A program made the translations under genes and the position numbers. A stretch of DNA of 64,000 nt from Rhynchopus euleeides (lineage: Eukaryota; Euglenozoa; Diplonemea; Diplonemida; Diplonemidae), in contig OY723290.1 in the NCBI GenBank assembly GCA_963210315.1, positions 992,001 through 1,056,000 on the forward strand, read 5' to 3'. Every line of letters starts with the position of its first letter. Positions within the stretch are counted from its first letter, which is position 1. Below are positions 23,824-33,651 of the stretch, one piece after another. The notes below the pieces were generated by a model, which was not told the origin of the DNA, ran no database searches, and was given only the letters and a program-made list of their open reading frames with translations.

Positions 23824-23825
23824 TA

Positions 23826-25355
23826 GGGGGGGTCATAAGCCCGTACAAAACCAAAATTTTCGACATACCATCAGAGCCGCCCTAATACCTGATCTGACCT
23901 GAAAATCCGACCCATACCCCCCCGGAAACTGTCTGGGGCCCACTTGTGACACCTGATACGCAATTTTGTGATGATTTTTTGGGGTCCTAAAAAATGTACC
24001 TCAGTTTCGTACCTTGCCTTTGTACCTGAACCACTCCCGACCGCATTATTTCGTTCTTTGCAAGGGAAGGGTGTCACTACGCTCACTCAGCACGCCGAGC
24101 AACACATGCCGCGTGCCCAGGGCCTCGCAGAGGTGTCAGATGCTGCTGCAGAGGAGTACCTTGCTCGAAAGACGCTCGCCAAACGGGAGATGTGCGGGGT
24201 CTCGGCAGAGAGCGTTGTGGCAGACCTGCGTAAAAAGAAAACGGCACACGACATCGGTGAGGCGACATTATTTCGGGCGCTCCGTCGGGCTGGGTACATA
24301 GGAGAGCGAGTGGGACGTGGTGACGACAGATATATGCAGTGGTGCATCAACTGCACGCACGTGCGGGAAAAGCGGCGTTCCTTGCTAGCCAAGAAAGATG
24401 TCACCTGCACTCCTACTCCTCCCACTCCTCCTGCTCCTACCCCCACACCAACTGATGTGGGCAGTGAGAGTGATGGCAGCTCCAGAGCAGCAGATGATCT
24501 AGGAAGCAATGAGCGGGTCAGCCGGGCAGACTACCTCAGTCTGTACCGGAAGTACGAAGCGTTGCGGGCCCGCCACCACCGCCTCCAGGAGAGGACCCGA
24601 GGGTTGAGAGTAGGGTTGTACAACGCCAGGGGAGGGTATTCCCCTGGCGTTGAGACATCCCTGGCGACCTTGCGGTCGCACTGTGTGGGGGCTGAGTCGG
24701 CAGGCAGATGCCGATCCAATGACCTTGTTGAGTCCCCACATGGTACACTCTCATACGTGTTGTCGAGACTGCGTGGTGTGCATATCCTGCGGGGCGCAAA
24801 TTACACAGCACAATCATAACCACTTCGGCTCTCAGGGCGTACAATATCCCAATCGTGCCTTCACAGGCTAAGATCGACGAAGCAAAATCATCTACAACGC
24901 TGCCTACTAATGCCGATGCAGCCTCCCAGGCGTACGAAGTACTCACAATGACCCATATGCGATCGAAGTACTACACCCAGAAGGTGGCTGAACTCATTCT
25001 GCTGACGCAACAACACAACATTCCCACTAATCAGGTCAAGAAAGACCTTGCCGAGGCACTGGGGAAGGCAACATGCGTGCCACCTGAGCCAGAACCACCG
25101 CAGAAAAGGCAAAGAACGAAATAATGCGGTCGGGAGTGGTTCAGGTACAAAGGCAAGGTACGAAACTGAGGTACATTTTTTAGGACCCCAAAAAATCATC
25201 ACAAAAGTGCGTATCAGGTGTCACAAGTGGGCCCCAGACAGTTTCCGGGGGGGTATGGGTCGGATTTTCGGGTCAGATCAGGTATTAGGGCGGTTCTGAT
25301 GGTATGTTGAAAATTTTGGTTTTCGTACGTTTTTAGGGGGGCTTATGACCCCCCC
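23826..25355 (+). mobile_element. DNA transposon-like element with ~240-bp TIRs and TA target duplication
   Basis: Total length 1530 bp. The left arm (23826-24062) and right arm (25111-25355) are about 97% identical inverted repeats. Both start GGGGGGGTCATAAGCCC. Both ends are flanked by TA (23824-23825 and 25356-25357). The right arm has a 14-base insertion near the tip relative to the left. The element encloses one plus-strand gene (24106-25124) whose stop codon lies within the right arm. TA target, TIRs and an HTH-like cargo protein suggest the Tc1/mariner superfamily, probably non-autonomous because no DDE/D domain was found. Confidence 0.8.
24106..25124 (+). CDS. Element-borne protein with HTH-like N-terminus
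   Basis: The inferred exons are 24106-24609 and 24867-25124, with intron GTAGGG...TTCACAG, giving 253 residues. Residues ~30-65 ('SAESVVADLRKKKTAHDIGE' then 'ATLFRALRRAGYIG') resemble the second helix-turn-helix of Tc1-type transposases. A Pro/Thr spacer, a coiled-coil-like region (YRKYEALRARHHRLQERTRG) and a basic C-terminus (PQKRQRTK, possible nuclear signal) follow. The proposed intron contains a perfect hairpin (arms AACGCCAGGGGA / TCCCCTGGCGTT at about 24622-24651). No catalytic DDE residues were identified. It may be a truncated transposase retaining DNA binding, or an unrelated accessory protein. Without the splice, the first frame runs on to 24819. Confidence 0.45.
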
Positions 25356-25562
25356 TAGGCATAGTGCCCCAAACATATGTTTTGGGCCAGAATATTCCAG
25401 AATATTTTTTTATGTTTGCAACCAGGGCTGTTCCTAACTGGGGGGCTTGTTCCCCACTTTCAGGATTCTGAACTTTTTTTCTAAGAATTTTTGGAGGATC
25501 CTTGAAATCGGTAGTGGACAGTAGCGGACAGGGCGGACATTTCCTTGTGGAAAAAGTGCCCG

Positions 25563-26530
25563 AAAAAAAAATTCGAAAAGGTCCCCCTTACAGAATTCGC
25601 CTTTTTTCAAAAAATCGGAAAATTTCGGACCGCAATTTGTACCCAAGAAAGTGCCGAATTTTCGGACTTGGTCCGATTTGAACGATTTCCGTGCCTCTTG
25701 CAACCCCCATGAGGGGGGGCTGCTGTTTCGGGTTCTTCCGGTGGTACATGCTGGGGTGTCAGGACAGGGAATCCTGCTCGCTGTACCCGGTGATCCCTGA
25801 CGCAGCCAGGAAGTGGAGAGCCTTGGAACCCTGGTTGAGGCCTGTAACACCCGGCCTTCCTGCCACTTCTGGCATTGTGGAGTGGAGGTGGATATGGAGA
25901 AGGTTCTCTCTCCGTCCGGTCGAGCACAACCGTCCTCTCCAGCCAGGGGCCATCTACTTTCCAAACAAGGGCCAGGAACATGCTCAAACAAACTAATTGA
26001 TCAGAAAATCTGGCTAGCCGTGGAATCATTGAGCAAAATTTGGGGAGTGATTGGTGCCCCATTGCTGCATATGACATGTCCATTTTTGACGATTTTTGGG
26101 CAGAATTTGGTGCGTGGGACCTTTCGATTTTCATGAATTTTTCGGAATTTCGTGGGGACCGGTACCCCATTTGAGGGCCAAAAATCTCATTTCCGAGGCC
26201 TGGGAATGGTCGCAGTGGCCTCAGATGTCCAAAAACGTTCAATTGACCTCTCCTCGAAAAAAAATTCGAAAGGTCCCCCCTACTGGCACCCCGGATTAGG
26301 ACATGTCTCTGGGGGTGCCCGGGGGCATTTTTGGCCCATTTTTGGCTGGGGAAAATGGGCCATTTTTCACGATTTTTTCGGTTTTTTGTCCGGACCGGCA
26401 CCGCATTTGAGGGGCCAAAATCTGATTTCCGAGGCCCGGGAATGGTCGCAGTGGCTTCATTTGGCCAAAAACGTTCAATTTACCCTTCTCCAAAAAAAAT
26501 TCGAAAGGGTCCCCCTACAAATCGCCGGTC
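25563..26530 (+). repeat. Dispersed or tandem repeat units ending 'ttcgaaaggtcccccc'
   Basis: Three units end similarly at about 25590, 26281 and 26517. The last two (about 26080-26300 and 26330-26530) are clear tandem copies sharing 'aatggtcgcagtggc' and 'ccaaaaacgttcaatt'. A fragment of the same family lies at the very start of the window. Confidence 0.6.
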
Positions 26531-26826
26531 TTAGGAGCAAAAAATTTGGGCACCCAGATTTCAAAAATTTTCAAACTATTTTCTGGACCAAAAATCAAAC
26601 TATTGAGGTCCTGGCCGGACACACGGTGGGATCTTGTAAATTTTACATGTATAACTACAAGTACCGTATACGTAAATATTTTGGAACGTAATTATTATGC
26701 ATGGATGTATTCAGATCTTAATAAGAGAGGAATTTTTTTCGCCAAATCTACCTCCTCCTCCTCTTAGATTAAGACCTTAGTCCATAAACGGCCCAAAAAA
26801 GCCCAACATCTGAATCCCCTTAATTA

Positions 26827-27541
26827 CAGGGGGGGGTCAAATAAACGTACTAAGTACTACTATTCGGCGAACGGGCGGGCCTAAATCGACCTAGCCAAAA
26901 TAGTATAAAATACTTTGCGAGCGAATAGACGTACGTAGTACGTCTATTCAACTTTTCCTAAAAATGCTGTTTGCAGGGGCTCTGCGGGGCTATTTGGTCC
27001 ACCAGGGGCGCGCTGGTCACTGCTGCGTGCCCTGGCCCGGATCACTTCGTTGAAGGAAGGCCGGGGAGCGCCTGGCTGTGGCCCATCCTCTTGAGGCATT
27101 CCGTGAGCAGATGAAAGCATCCGACGTCGTCATTATATTGACACCAGCCGAAGATATTGGCCCTGTTGGTGGATGTCACAGGTCTACGGTGAGCTTTGTC
27201 TGGGGCGGTGGTGGTGGGGAAGGGAATGCGCGGCGGGCTTCGGCAGTGGTTCTGATGCCTCTGGACCGCATGAGCTTGCGGGTTTACGGGGCCCGTGCAC
27301 CCTGGTTCCCCGAAGTGGCACCAATAGACCTTGTCCCCATTCCTTGCCCCAAAGTTTGCAGATTTGTGTGTCTCCAAAAAGAAAATCTCAAAAAAAACGA
27401 AAAATTTCCCCAAAAAAAAAGGGTGAAAAGTAAGTACTACTATTCAACGGCCCAACGTGCCCCAGAGCCCCAAAAAAATAAGTACTACTATTCGGCTAAG
27501 TACTACTATTCAACTAAGTACGTTTATTTGACCCCCCCCTG
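26827..27541. mobile_element. 715-bp TIR element, CAGGGGGGGG tips, TA target duplication
   Basis: Perfect inverted tips start CAGGGGGGGGTCAAATAAAC. TA flanks both sides (26825-26826 and 27542-27543). Subterminal repeats contain 'tactactattcggc' and complements. A hairpin (GAATAGACGTAC-GTA-GTACGTCTATTC) lies at about 26924-26950. No coding capacity. It shares its design with the element at 46884-47413. Confidence 0.75.
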
Positions 27542-27640
27542 TAATAAGGTCTGAATATATCCATGAATTATGGAACGTAATTATTATGGAACGTAAATAT
27601 TATGGAACGCTGGTGGGTTGGCGTTCCAGATTTTTTTCGT

Positions 27641-27804
27641 TCCATAATATTTACAGGGCTTTCTGCGACTCGGGGACTTGGACCAGGTGATCGGACGGCA
27701 TACAGAGTCCCTGACGGGACCTACTCGTGCACTTTTCGTGCGATTCCTGAGGCAAACCATCCTCACCACCGAGTCCCCAACTGGCCCTGTAAATATTATG
27801 GAAC
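27641..27804. repeat. Short inverted-repeat unit (arms cgttccataatatttac)
   Basis: The arms at 27641-27662 and 27783-27804 are perfect 22-base complements and enclose about 120 bases. The same motif is repeated several times nearby (27567-27608, 27797-27822, 27839-27875). Confidence 0.6.
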
Positions 27805-27888
27805 GTAAATATTATGGAACGGATCGGGCAAAAATGGGCCCGTTCCATAATATTTACGTTCCATAATATTTACGTATACGGTATATAC

Positions 27889-28500
27889 ATGTATTATACA
27901 TGTATAATACTTGCATGTCAACTATTATACATGTATAATACATGGATATGCCTGAAATATACATGTAAAATACATGTATATCAAGTAAAAATACAAGTAT
28001 AATACTTGCATGTCAACTATTATACTTGTATTTTTACTTGATATACATGTATTTTACATGTATATTTCAGGCATTTACATGTATTTTACATGTATAATAC
28101 TTGTCATGCAAGTATTATACATGTAAAATACTTGCATGACAAGTAAAATACATGTATAATACTTGCATGACAAGTAAAATACTTGCATGCAAGTAAAATA
28201 CATGTATTTTACTTGCATGCAAGTATTTTACTTGTCATGCAAGTATTTTACATGTATAATACTTGCATGACAAGTATTATACATGTAAAATACATGTAAA
28301 TGCCTGAAATATACATGTAAAATACATGTATATCAAGTAAAAATACAAGTATAATAGTTGACATGCAAGTATTATACTTGTATTTTTACTTGATATACAT
28401 GTATTTTACATGTATATTTCAGGCATATCCATGTATTATACATGTATAATAGTTGACATGCAAGTATTATACATGTATAATACATGTATATACTTGTAGT
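27889..28500. repeat. Hierarchical palindrome of tacatgta / ttgcatgcaa units
   Basis: About 600 bases are built almost entirely from short self-complementary words (tacatgta, cttgcatgcaag, tatacttgta). The centre is near 28202 (aaaatacatgtatttt). The outer arms (about 27946-28095 and 28300-28440) are reverse complements of each other, and each arm is itself a near-perfect palindrome around 'acttgcatgtcaact'. No protein can be encoded. Confidence 0.9.
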
Positions 28501-28532
28501 TATACATGTAAAATTTACAAGATCCCACCGTG

Positions 28533-28770
28533 CATGTCCGGGGGGGGGGGGGGGGGGGGTCAAAATTGGATTTCCCGAATTTCCGGGTCCGGACATGTCC
28601 GCCCTGTCCGGGGCGGACATTTCTGGATGTCCGGATGTCCGGGCGGACATGTCCGGGCGGGAAATTCGGGAAATGTCCGGGGGGGGGGGGGGGTCAAAAT
28701 TGGACCCGGACATCCGGACACCCGGATTTCCGGGTCCGGGCATGTCCGCCCTGTCCGCCCTGAAATCGCC
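28533..28770 (+). repeat. Two 'atgtccgggg...gtcaaaattgga' repeats
   Basis: Units at about 28533-28570 and 28673-28705 carry long G-runs followed by 'gtcaaaattgga'. The spacer is made of repeated 'ggacatgtccg' palindromes. No gene. Confidence 0.6.
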
Positions 28771-28986
28771 TAAGGGGCCGGGGGAAATCCAGGAAATTCG
28801 GGAAATCCAGGAATATGAAGAATCCTCCTATGTTTGGAATATTTTCAACATATTTTTTTATGTTTGGAATATTTTCAAAATATTTCTGAAATATAAAAAT
28901 ATTTTCGAAATATTTTCAAAATATTTCCAAAATATAAAAATATTTTGGAAATATTTTCGAAAAATTGGTGCCCCTGACGACCCCAT

Positions 28987-29939
28987 ATTGCGTAGTTTGT
29001 GCGTAGTGAAAAGGGGGGGGGGGGGTCTCATTTTTTGATTTACTCAGCCATTCTCTGTCTCTATGCCGGGACCCCAAACTCAAGGAGTTCTTGCTGTTCC
29101 GGGGTCAGTGAGGGTGCAGGCGCTTCAGGTGCTGCAGGTTCTTCAGGTGCTGCAGCGCTGGCAGCCTTCGGTGCGGGTTTCGACGCAGTCTTTGCAGGTC
29201 TCTTTGGGGGTGCCCTTTGGCGCGGTGCCTGCTTCAGCTCGTCGGGTGGAAGCATCAACGCATCATTAAGCGGTGCCTGCTTCAGCTCCTCCGGGTGGAA
29301 GCGTCAACGCATCATTAAGGAAGAAGGAAGCACAGTTGCTACGCTTTTTTGCAGCTGCAGGAAACGACACCATACCCAACAACAATCCCCAGACCGTCGA
29401 GGGAGAGTGGGCGCCTGGATCCCGTGACACAGATCTCTAGTGCCGTTGTGATCCCCTCGGATAACGTCTCCTGGACGTTGTCAGCGGAGGTTGCCTGTGT
29501 GGCGGTGACCTCCGTATACCCCGCGGGATCCAGTGCCAGTAGCGCCTTCTTCAGCTTTTCGTCGACCCCTCGGCCGACGCTCTCCTTGATGTCAAGGGCC
29601 ACCTTCAGGGTGGCACCTCGCATCGCCCTGAAGGCTGTGATCGTATCATCATTCACAATCTCGAGGGTGTTCTACGCGGCTCCTGGAACTCACTTCCTTC
29701 TCAGGTGTTTCTGGGCATGGGGCAACCTTGCCCAGGTGTTTCTGGAGTCCCGCCCCACATGTCGTGCGTTCTTTCGTACGGTGTATAGTGAGTTCTGGCA
29801 ATAATTTTTTGCTCGGTCAGCGCAGTGCCTCCAGTCCTGTCTCAGTAGCCACACAGAAAGGGGGACCAAAAAAAACTGGGGGGGGACCAAAAAGCGAGAC
29901 CCCCCCCCCCCAGATTGCGTAGTTTGTGCGTAGTGAAAA
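28987..29939. mobile_element. 901-bp G-run TIR insertion flanked by a 26-bp direct repeat
   Basis: The 26-bp repeat starting 'attgcgtagtttgtgcgtag' occurs at 28987-29012 and 29914-29939. Between them, 29013-29913 has inverted tips of 12-13 G followed by 'tctc' and T-rich sequence. Outside the direct repeats, 'ttggtgcccctga' and its complement form an outer inverted repeat. The long duplication is atypical for cut-and-paste DNA transposons. The insert encodes a possible minus-strand protein. Confidence 0.6.
29061..29671 (-). CDS. Hypothetical protein carried by the 29.0-29.9 kb insertion
   Basis: Two protein-like frames lie on the minus strand. The 5' part (29342-29671) reads 'DDTITAFRAMRGATLKVALD' and beyond, with helical, amphipathic composition. 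The 3' part (29061-29300) is Ala/Pro/Lys-rich and ends 'LTPEQQELLEFGVPA'. The frames are separated by about 50-100 bases containing a 48-base tandem duplication (about 29240-29335). I could not find a convincing splice that joins them, so an intron or a frame-breaking duplication are both possible. The start is not clear: a stop codon precedes, so a 3' splice site (GCGTAG) or another 5' exon may be involved. Family not recognised. Confidence 0.3.
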
Positions 29940-30051
29940 AGGGGTAAATCAGGGGCACCAAAAATATAAAAATATTTTTTTATGCGAAAATGAAACATAT
30001 TTTTGGCAAAATTATATGTTTATGAAAAATATGTTTGGGGGCCCATGCCTA

Positions 30052-33000
30052 GGGGGGGGGGGGGGGGGTGGCGTGAGGTCTCATTAGGAATAACCGTGGC
30101 TTCTTTCTAATAGATTTGTTCTTTTTTTTACACATTTCGTTCTCTGTGGGGTATCACCCTTTATTCATGCACTGGCACATAATAATACGGGAAACGTCTA
30201 AATCACACACAAGACACCAGCGGGAATAAAAAGCTGCCGCCGTGACTGAACACTGTGCACACTGTGCCCACTGAATACCCGGCTTTATCACGAGGGTCAA
30301 GACCGTTGGTGAGATGCAAACATGCCAGTCAAAATTCAACAGCGGATCATAGACATCGATCGTGCGAAAAAACACCATGCGCGTGATGCAAATGCTGTGT
30401 CGACCGCAGAGCCCCGGGTTCTGTTGGCGAAACTAGAGAGAGGGGGTGCGGGGCGGGGGGAAAGGGCACGGGGAATGCAGATCCTCACCTGGGTGCCTTG
30501 GCTCTGTGCCACTCTCACTCATCCCCCTCGTCCAAGCTGTGTGTGTGTCACTTTCGCAGCACCCCATTTCCCATTTCTGTGAGGCGGCTCGCCCTTTTCA
30601 CTTTTGCAGCACCACTTTTCTGCAGTTCTGAGCGAAGGCCCACTCACCCCCCCCCCACCAAGTGAGATACATGGAATCCCAATCCAAATCCGGAATCGCA
30701 CCCCACGCCTGATCGCCACACGGGATTGAGTCGAAGCGCCACCTCGCAACTGAGCACCCCGAGCTGTTGGCCCAGCACACTTGCGCCGCAGCAGGCATTG
30801 AACGAATTGCCCAGGGCTCCATAAGGGGTGACGAGCCCCAGGAGGCCTCAGGAATGTCTTGAGGTTGGATATTGTTTCATACCGGTGTTGCGGGAGAGAC
30901 AAGGAGCTCCGCGCGGGTCGAGAGAGAGTATGAAAAATATTGCTGTTTATGGGGGGGCGGGGGGCGGGGGCAGAAAAAATATGTATGGATCACACAACTC
31001 ACAGGCAGCACAGGCCTGATCAGGGGAGGGGGGGGGGGGGGCGTGAGGTGGGGCGATCCCTCACACAGCCTTTTGCCACAGATGCACAGCCCCAATCCCT
31101 GGCTTTCCCTTTGGCGGTCGGGGGCAGGGTGGTATGATGAAAACATGAACAGTGGGGCCTAGAGGATTCTGTGAAGCCAGTGAGTTCCATTTGGCGCCAC
31201 AAGAGAACCCTCTCTTCAGGCCCCCTCAGCCTTGGCAGCCCTTCCCAACCAACCGCCACACCGCCACACTGGCCCTCGGTAAATGCCACACGTTTGGGAA
31301 TGGACTATCCGAAATGCACCACACGGATCAAAGAAACTGGGGAATCAACACCAGACACGGGCTTTGTGGAGCCAACGTTGTGTTGATCGCAACACTGCGT
31401 GCATCAATTTGGAAGGAGGGGGTGGGGGAGGTGGGGGTCGTGGTGGGGACCAGATGGGGTGTCGTGGGGAGTGAGGTGAGCGCGCATGCCGCACGCGCTT
31501 TTGCAGGAACTAAACGCAACTCCGCCCGCCCGCCCCCACCACCACCCACACCTCCCCACTCGCGCTGTTGCCACACTTTCCCGGAGGGTTCTGCGTGTCT
31601 AAGACAAGACTCAAAATGAGGCAAGCCAGTCGGTACTGATCGCGATAGGTATATAACAGAAAAGGGGATGGTCGCTGGAGAAGGCGTTGTCGAGAGACGC
31701 CCCCCCTAGCACCCACGCCGCGTGCAAGCTGGGTTGGTCGGGGTTCGATCCGACCGATATTTGGACAGATCAGGCGTTTGCTCGGCATGGCCTGCCGCCC
31801 CACGACATCGAAATACAGCGTCAGCCGGGTGATGTGATCCTTCTGGAATTGCAAGCCACACAACCACAGGCCATGTGTGCAGGTGGGTGTGCAACCAGAG
31901 GGGGTGCCAAGAGAGACACGGGGCGGAACGACAACGCGGCCCCGCTCATGTGCCGTTTGCTCGTGTTGGTGTTTGTCGGCTGGAGCTTCAGGGGAGCGGC
32001 ACGCTGTCAAGGCCTTGAGAGAGGGACGGAAGGGGCGGGTGGGTGGAGGGAGCCAGCCATCCGGATGGAAGCCCGCACAGACACGTGCACGCACACAAAA
32101 TGGCAGGAACAGAACTAACGGGAGAGGAGCGCAGGAACGGAATGGACCAAAATAATGTAGAAAAAAACAGTGTTTACCGAGACGAGAGGGGTTGATATTC
32201 TTCGAAATGCAGAAGACACCACAGCCGGATTTGTGCCTGTGGGGTGTTGTGTTCTGCAGAAAGATAGGGATGTTGTGTTGTGCGCTAAAGCCGGGCAAAC
32301 ATAAGCAACTCCCGCGGCTTTGTGCTGTGGAGGTTTGCCCTTGCCTTGTTGGCCAAAAGCGCTGATGCCGCTATCCTTTTTGCCACAGGAGGTCCTGTTG
32401 AGTGGTAAACAAAAAAAGAGGACCCGTACAAAAGGCGCGAACATAAAAAACAAACATTTCTCTGCATAGGCTCTCTCAACAGCAAAACATAGGCACCAAC
32501 ATTCAACAGGACCTGTCCCAACACACCGACATCCGCCCAATATACCCAATAGCCTCAAGGCCTCGGCTGCACACCGAGGATGGTGTGTGATGACTTCGCA
32601 CTTCACTGAGCTTCGGAGCATCCCGTGCGGATTTTCCGTTTTTTGTCTGGCTATCTCTGTGTGCCTCTCGCACACAACTCAGTAAAGCTAAGATGTAGCT
32701 TGAAATCGATAGAGTCAGCAGTCAAAAACATGCAGGGCCCTCCCATTTCAAAGGAAGGGTGATTCGCACATGATGTCTCACGCAAACGTTGAAGAAACTC
32801 CATCCACACCCGCAGGCTTGTACAAGCATATCGAAAAGAGTGGCAGCCCAACAATGGATACTAGACATCAGGGGCCAGCGCCCTGTGCGCACCAAGTTTG
32901 TGAGGCGGCCCACTTTGTGCTTTTTTGAGCAAGGCCCGGAGATGGCACTTTTGCCATGTTGCGTAAGGTTGTGTTTCTGGAGTGCATCTAATTACATCAC

Positions 33001-33651
33001 GGCCGACACTGCCGTGGGCCCGTTTGGGTTGTTTTTTGATTTTGATTTTGTGTTCGGGTTCGTTTGTTTCATTAGCGGGGGGCGCTGCAGGCATAACCTG
33101 TGCAGCAGCACCCGCACAAACATAGCGGTTGTTCTTTTAGATCGGGGAGTTCACGGTGTTTGGTTTCGCGATCCCAGAGTGGATTTCTGTTTTTTTTTTG
33201 AAAGTTATTTTCCCGTGTTCATTCCAAACCCCGTTGCACGGGACGGCCAGCTTCCATCCGAGGAAGGTATCGCATTGTTTGGCCTCTTCTTGCATTGCCA
33301 GCAACATGCTTCTCCTGGCCGATAAACACATCACGAATGATCCTCGGCAACAGCACATAATCACGGCTTCCGCAAGCAGGGCTATGAAAGTTGCCGCGGG
33401 CCTCCGCGGGGGCGCGAGACTGACCACAGCACCCTAGTGACCCCCTATGTAGACTGCAAGACGCTGTGAAGTGATAATAGATTTTGTCAACAATAGTTCC
33501 GACCTTACACATCCACAACCCAGCACAGGCGCAGGGATCAGCCCGAGAGACAGGCGGCATGGAACCAACAGTCTGGACTATACACAAGGCGGCGAGGCCG
33601 ACAGCTCTCAGGTTCTGTTCAGAAGGGTGTGCATTCGCAACACGGAGGGTC
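30052..33651. other. Region without a defensible gene
   Basis: 3.6 kb. It begins with a long G-run (30052-30068). Several minus-strand frames have patchy protein-like stretches (around 30.6-30.8, 31.7-31.84, 33.22-33.66 kb), but I could not assemble or identify a gene. Another G-run lies at 31024-31040. Confidence 0.4.

Larger units (their letters stand above)
26622..28532. mobile_element. TIR element with CACGGTGGG ends, containing a palindrome cluster
   Basis: The left end CACGGTGGGATCTTGTAAAT and the complement of the right end agree for about 42 bases (through ACTACAAGTA). It is 1.9 kb long. It contains the inserted element 26827-27541, the 'ggaacgtaaatattatggaa' repeats and the large palindrome at 27889-28500. 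The tip resembles the CACGGTGG tip of the small elements at 53.8 and 55.1 kb. Confidence 0.6.
25358..30049. mobile_element. Composite 4.7-kb element with short TIRs, host to nested insertions
   Basis: The left tip GGCATAGTGCCCCAAACATA (25358 onward) matches the complement of the right tip (GGCATGGGCCCCCAAACATA, ending 30049). Both are flanked by TA (25356-25357, shared with the element to the left, and 30050-30051). The interior contains tandem repeats, two further TIR elements (26622-28532 and 29013-29913) and runs of 'aatatttt'. No transposase was recognised. Confidence 0.45.

Noticed and set aside
31730-31765. B-box-like 'gggttcgatccgacc' suggesting a tRNA
   Set aside because: No matching acceptor stem, anticodon arm or A box could be found on either strand.
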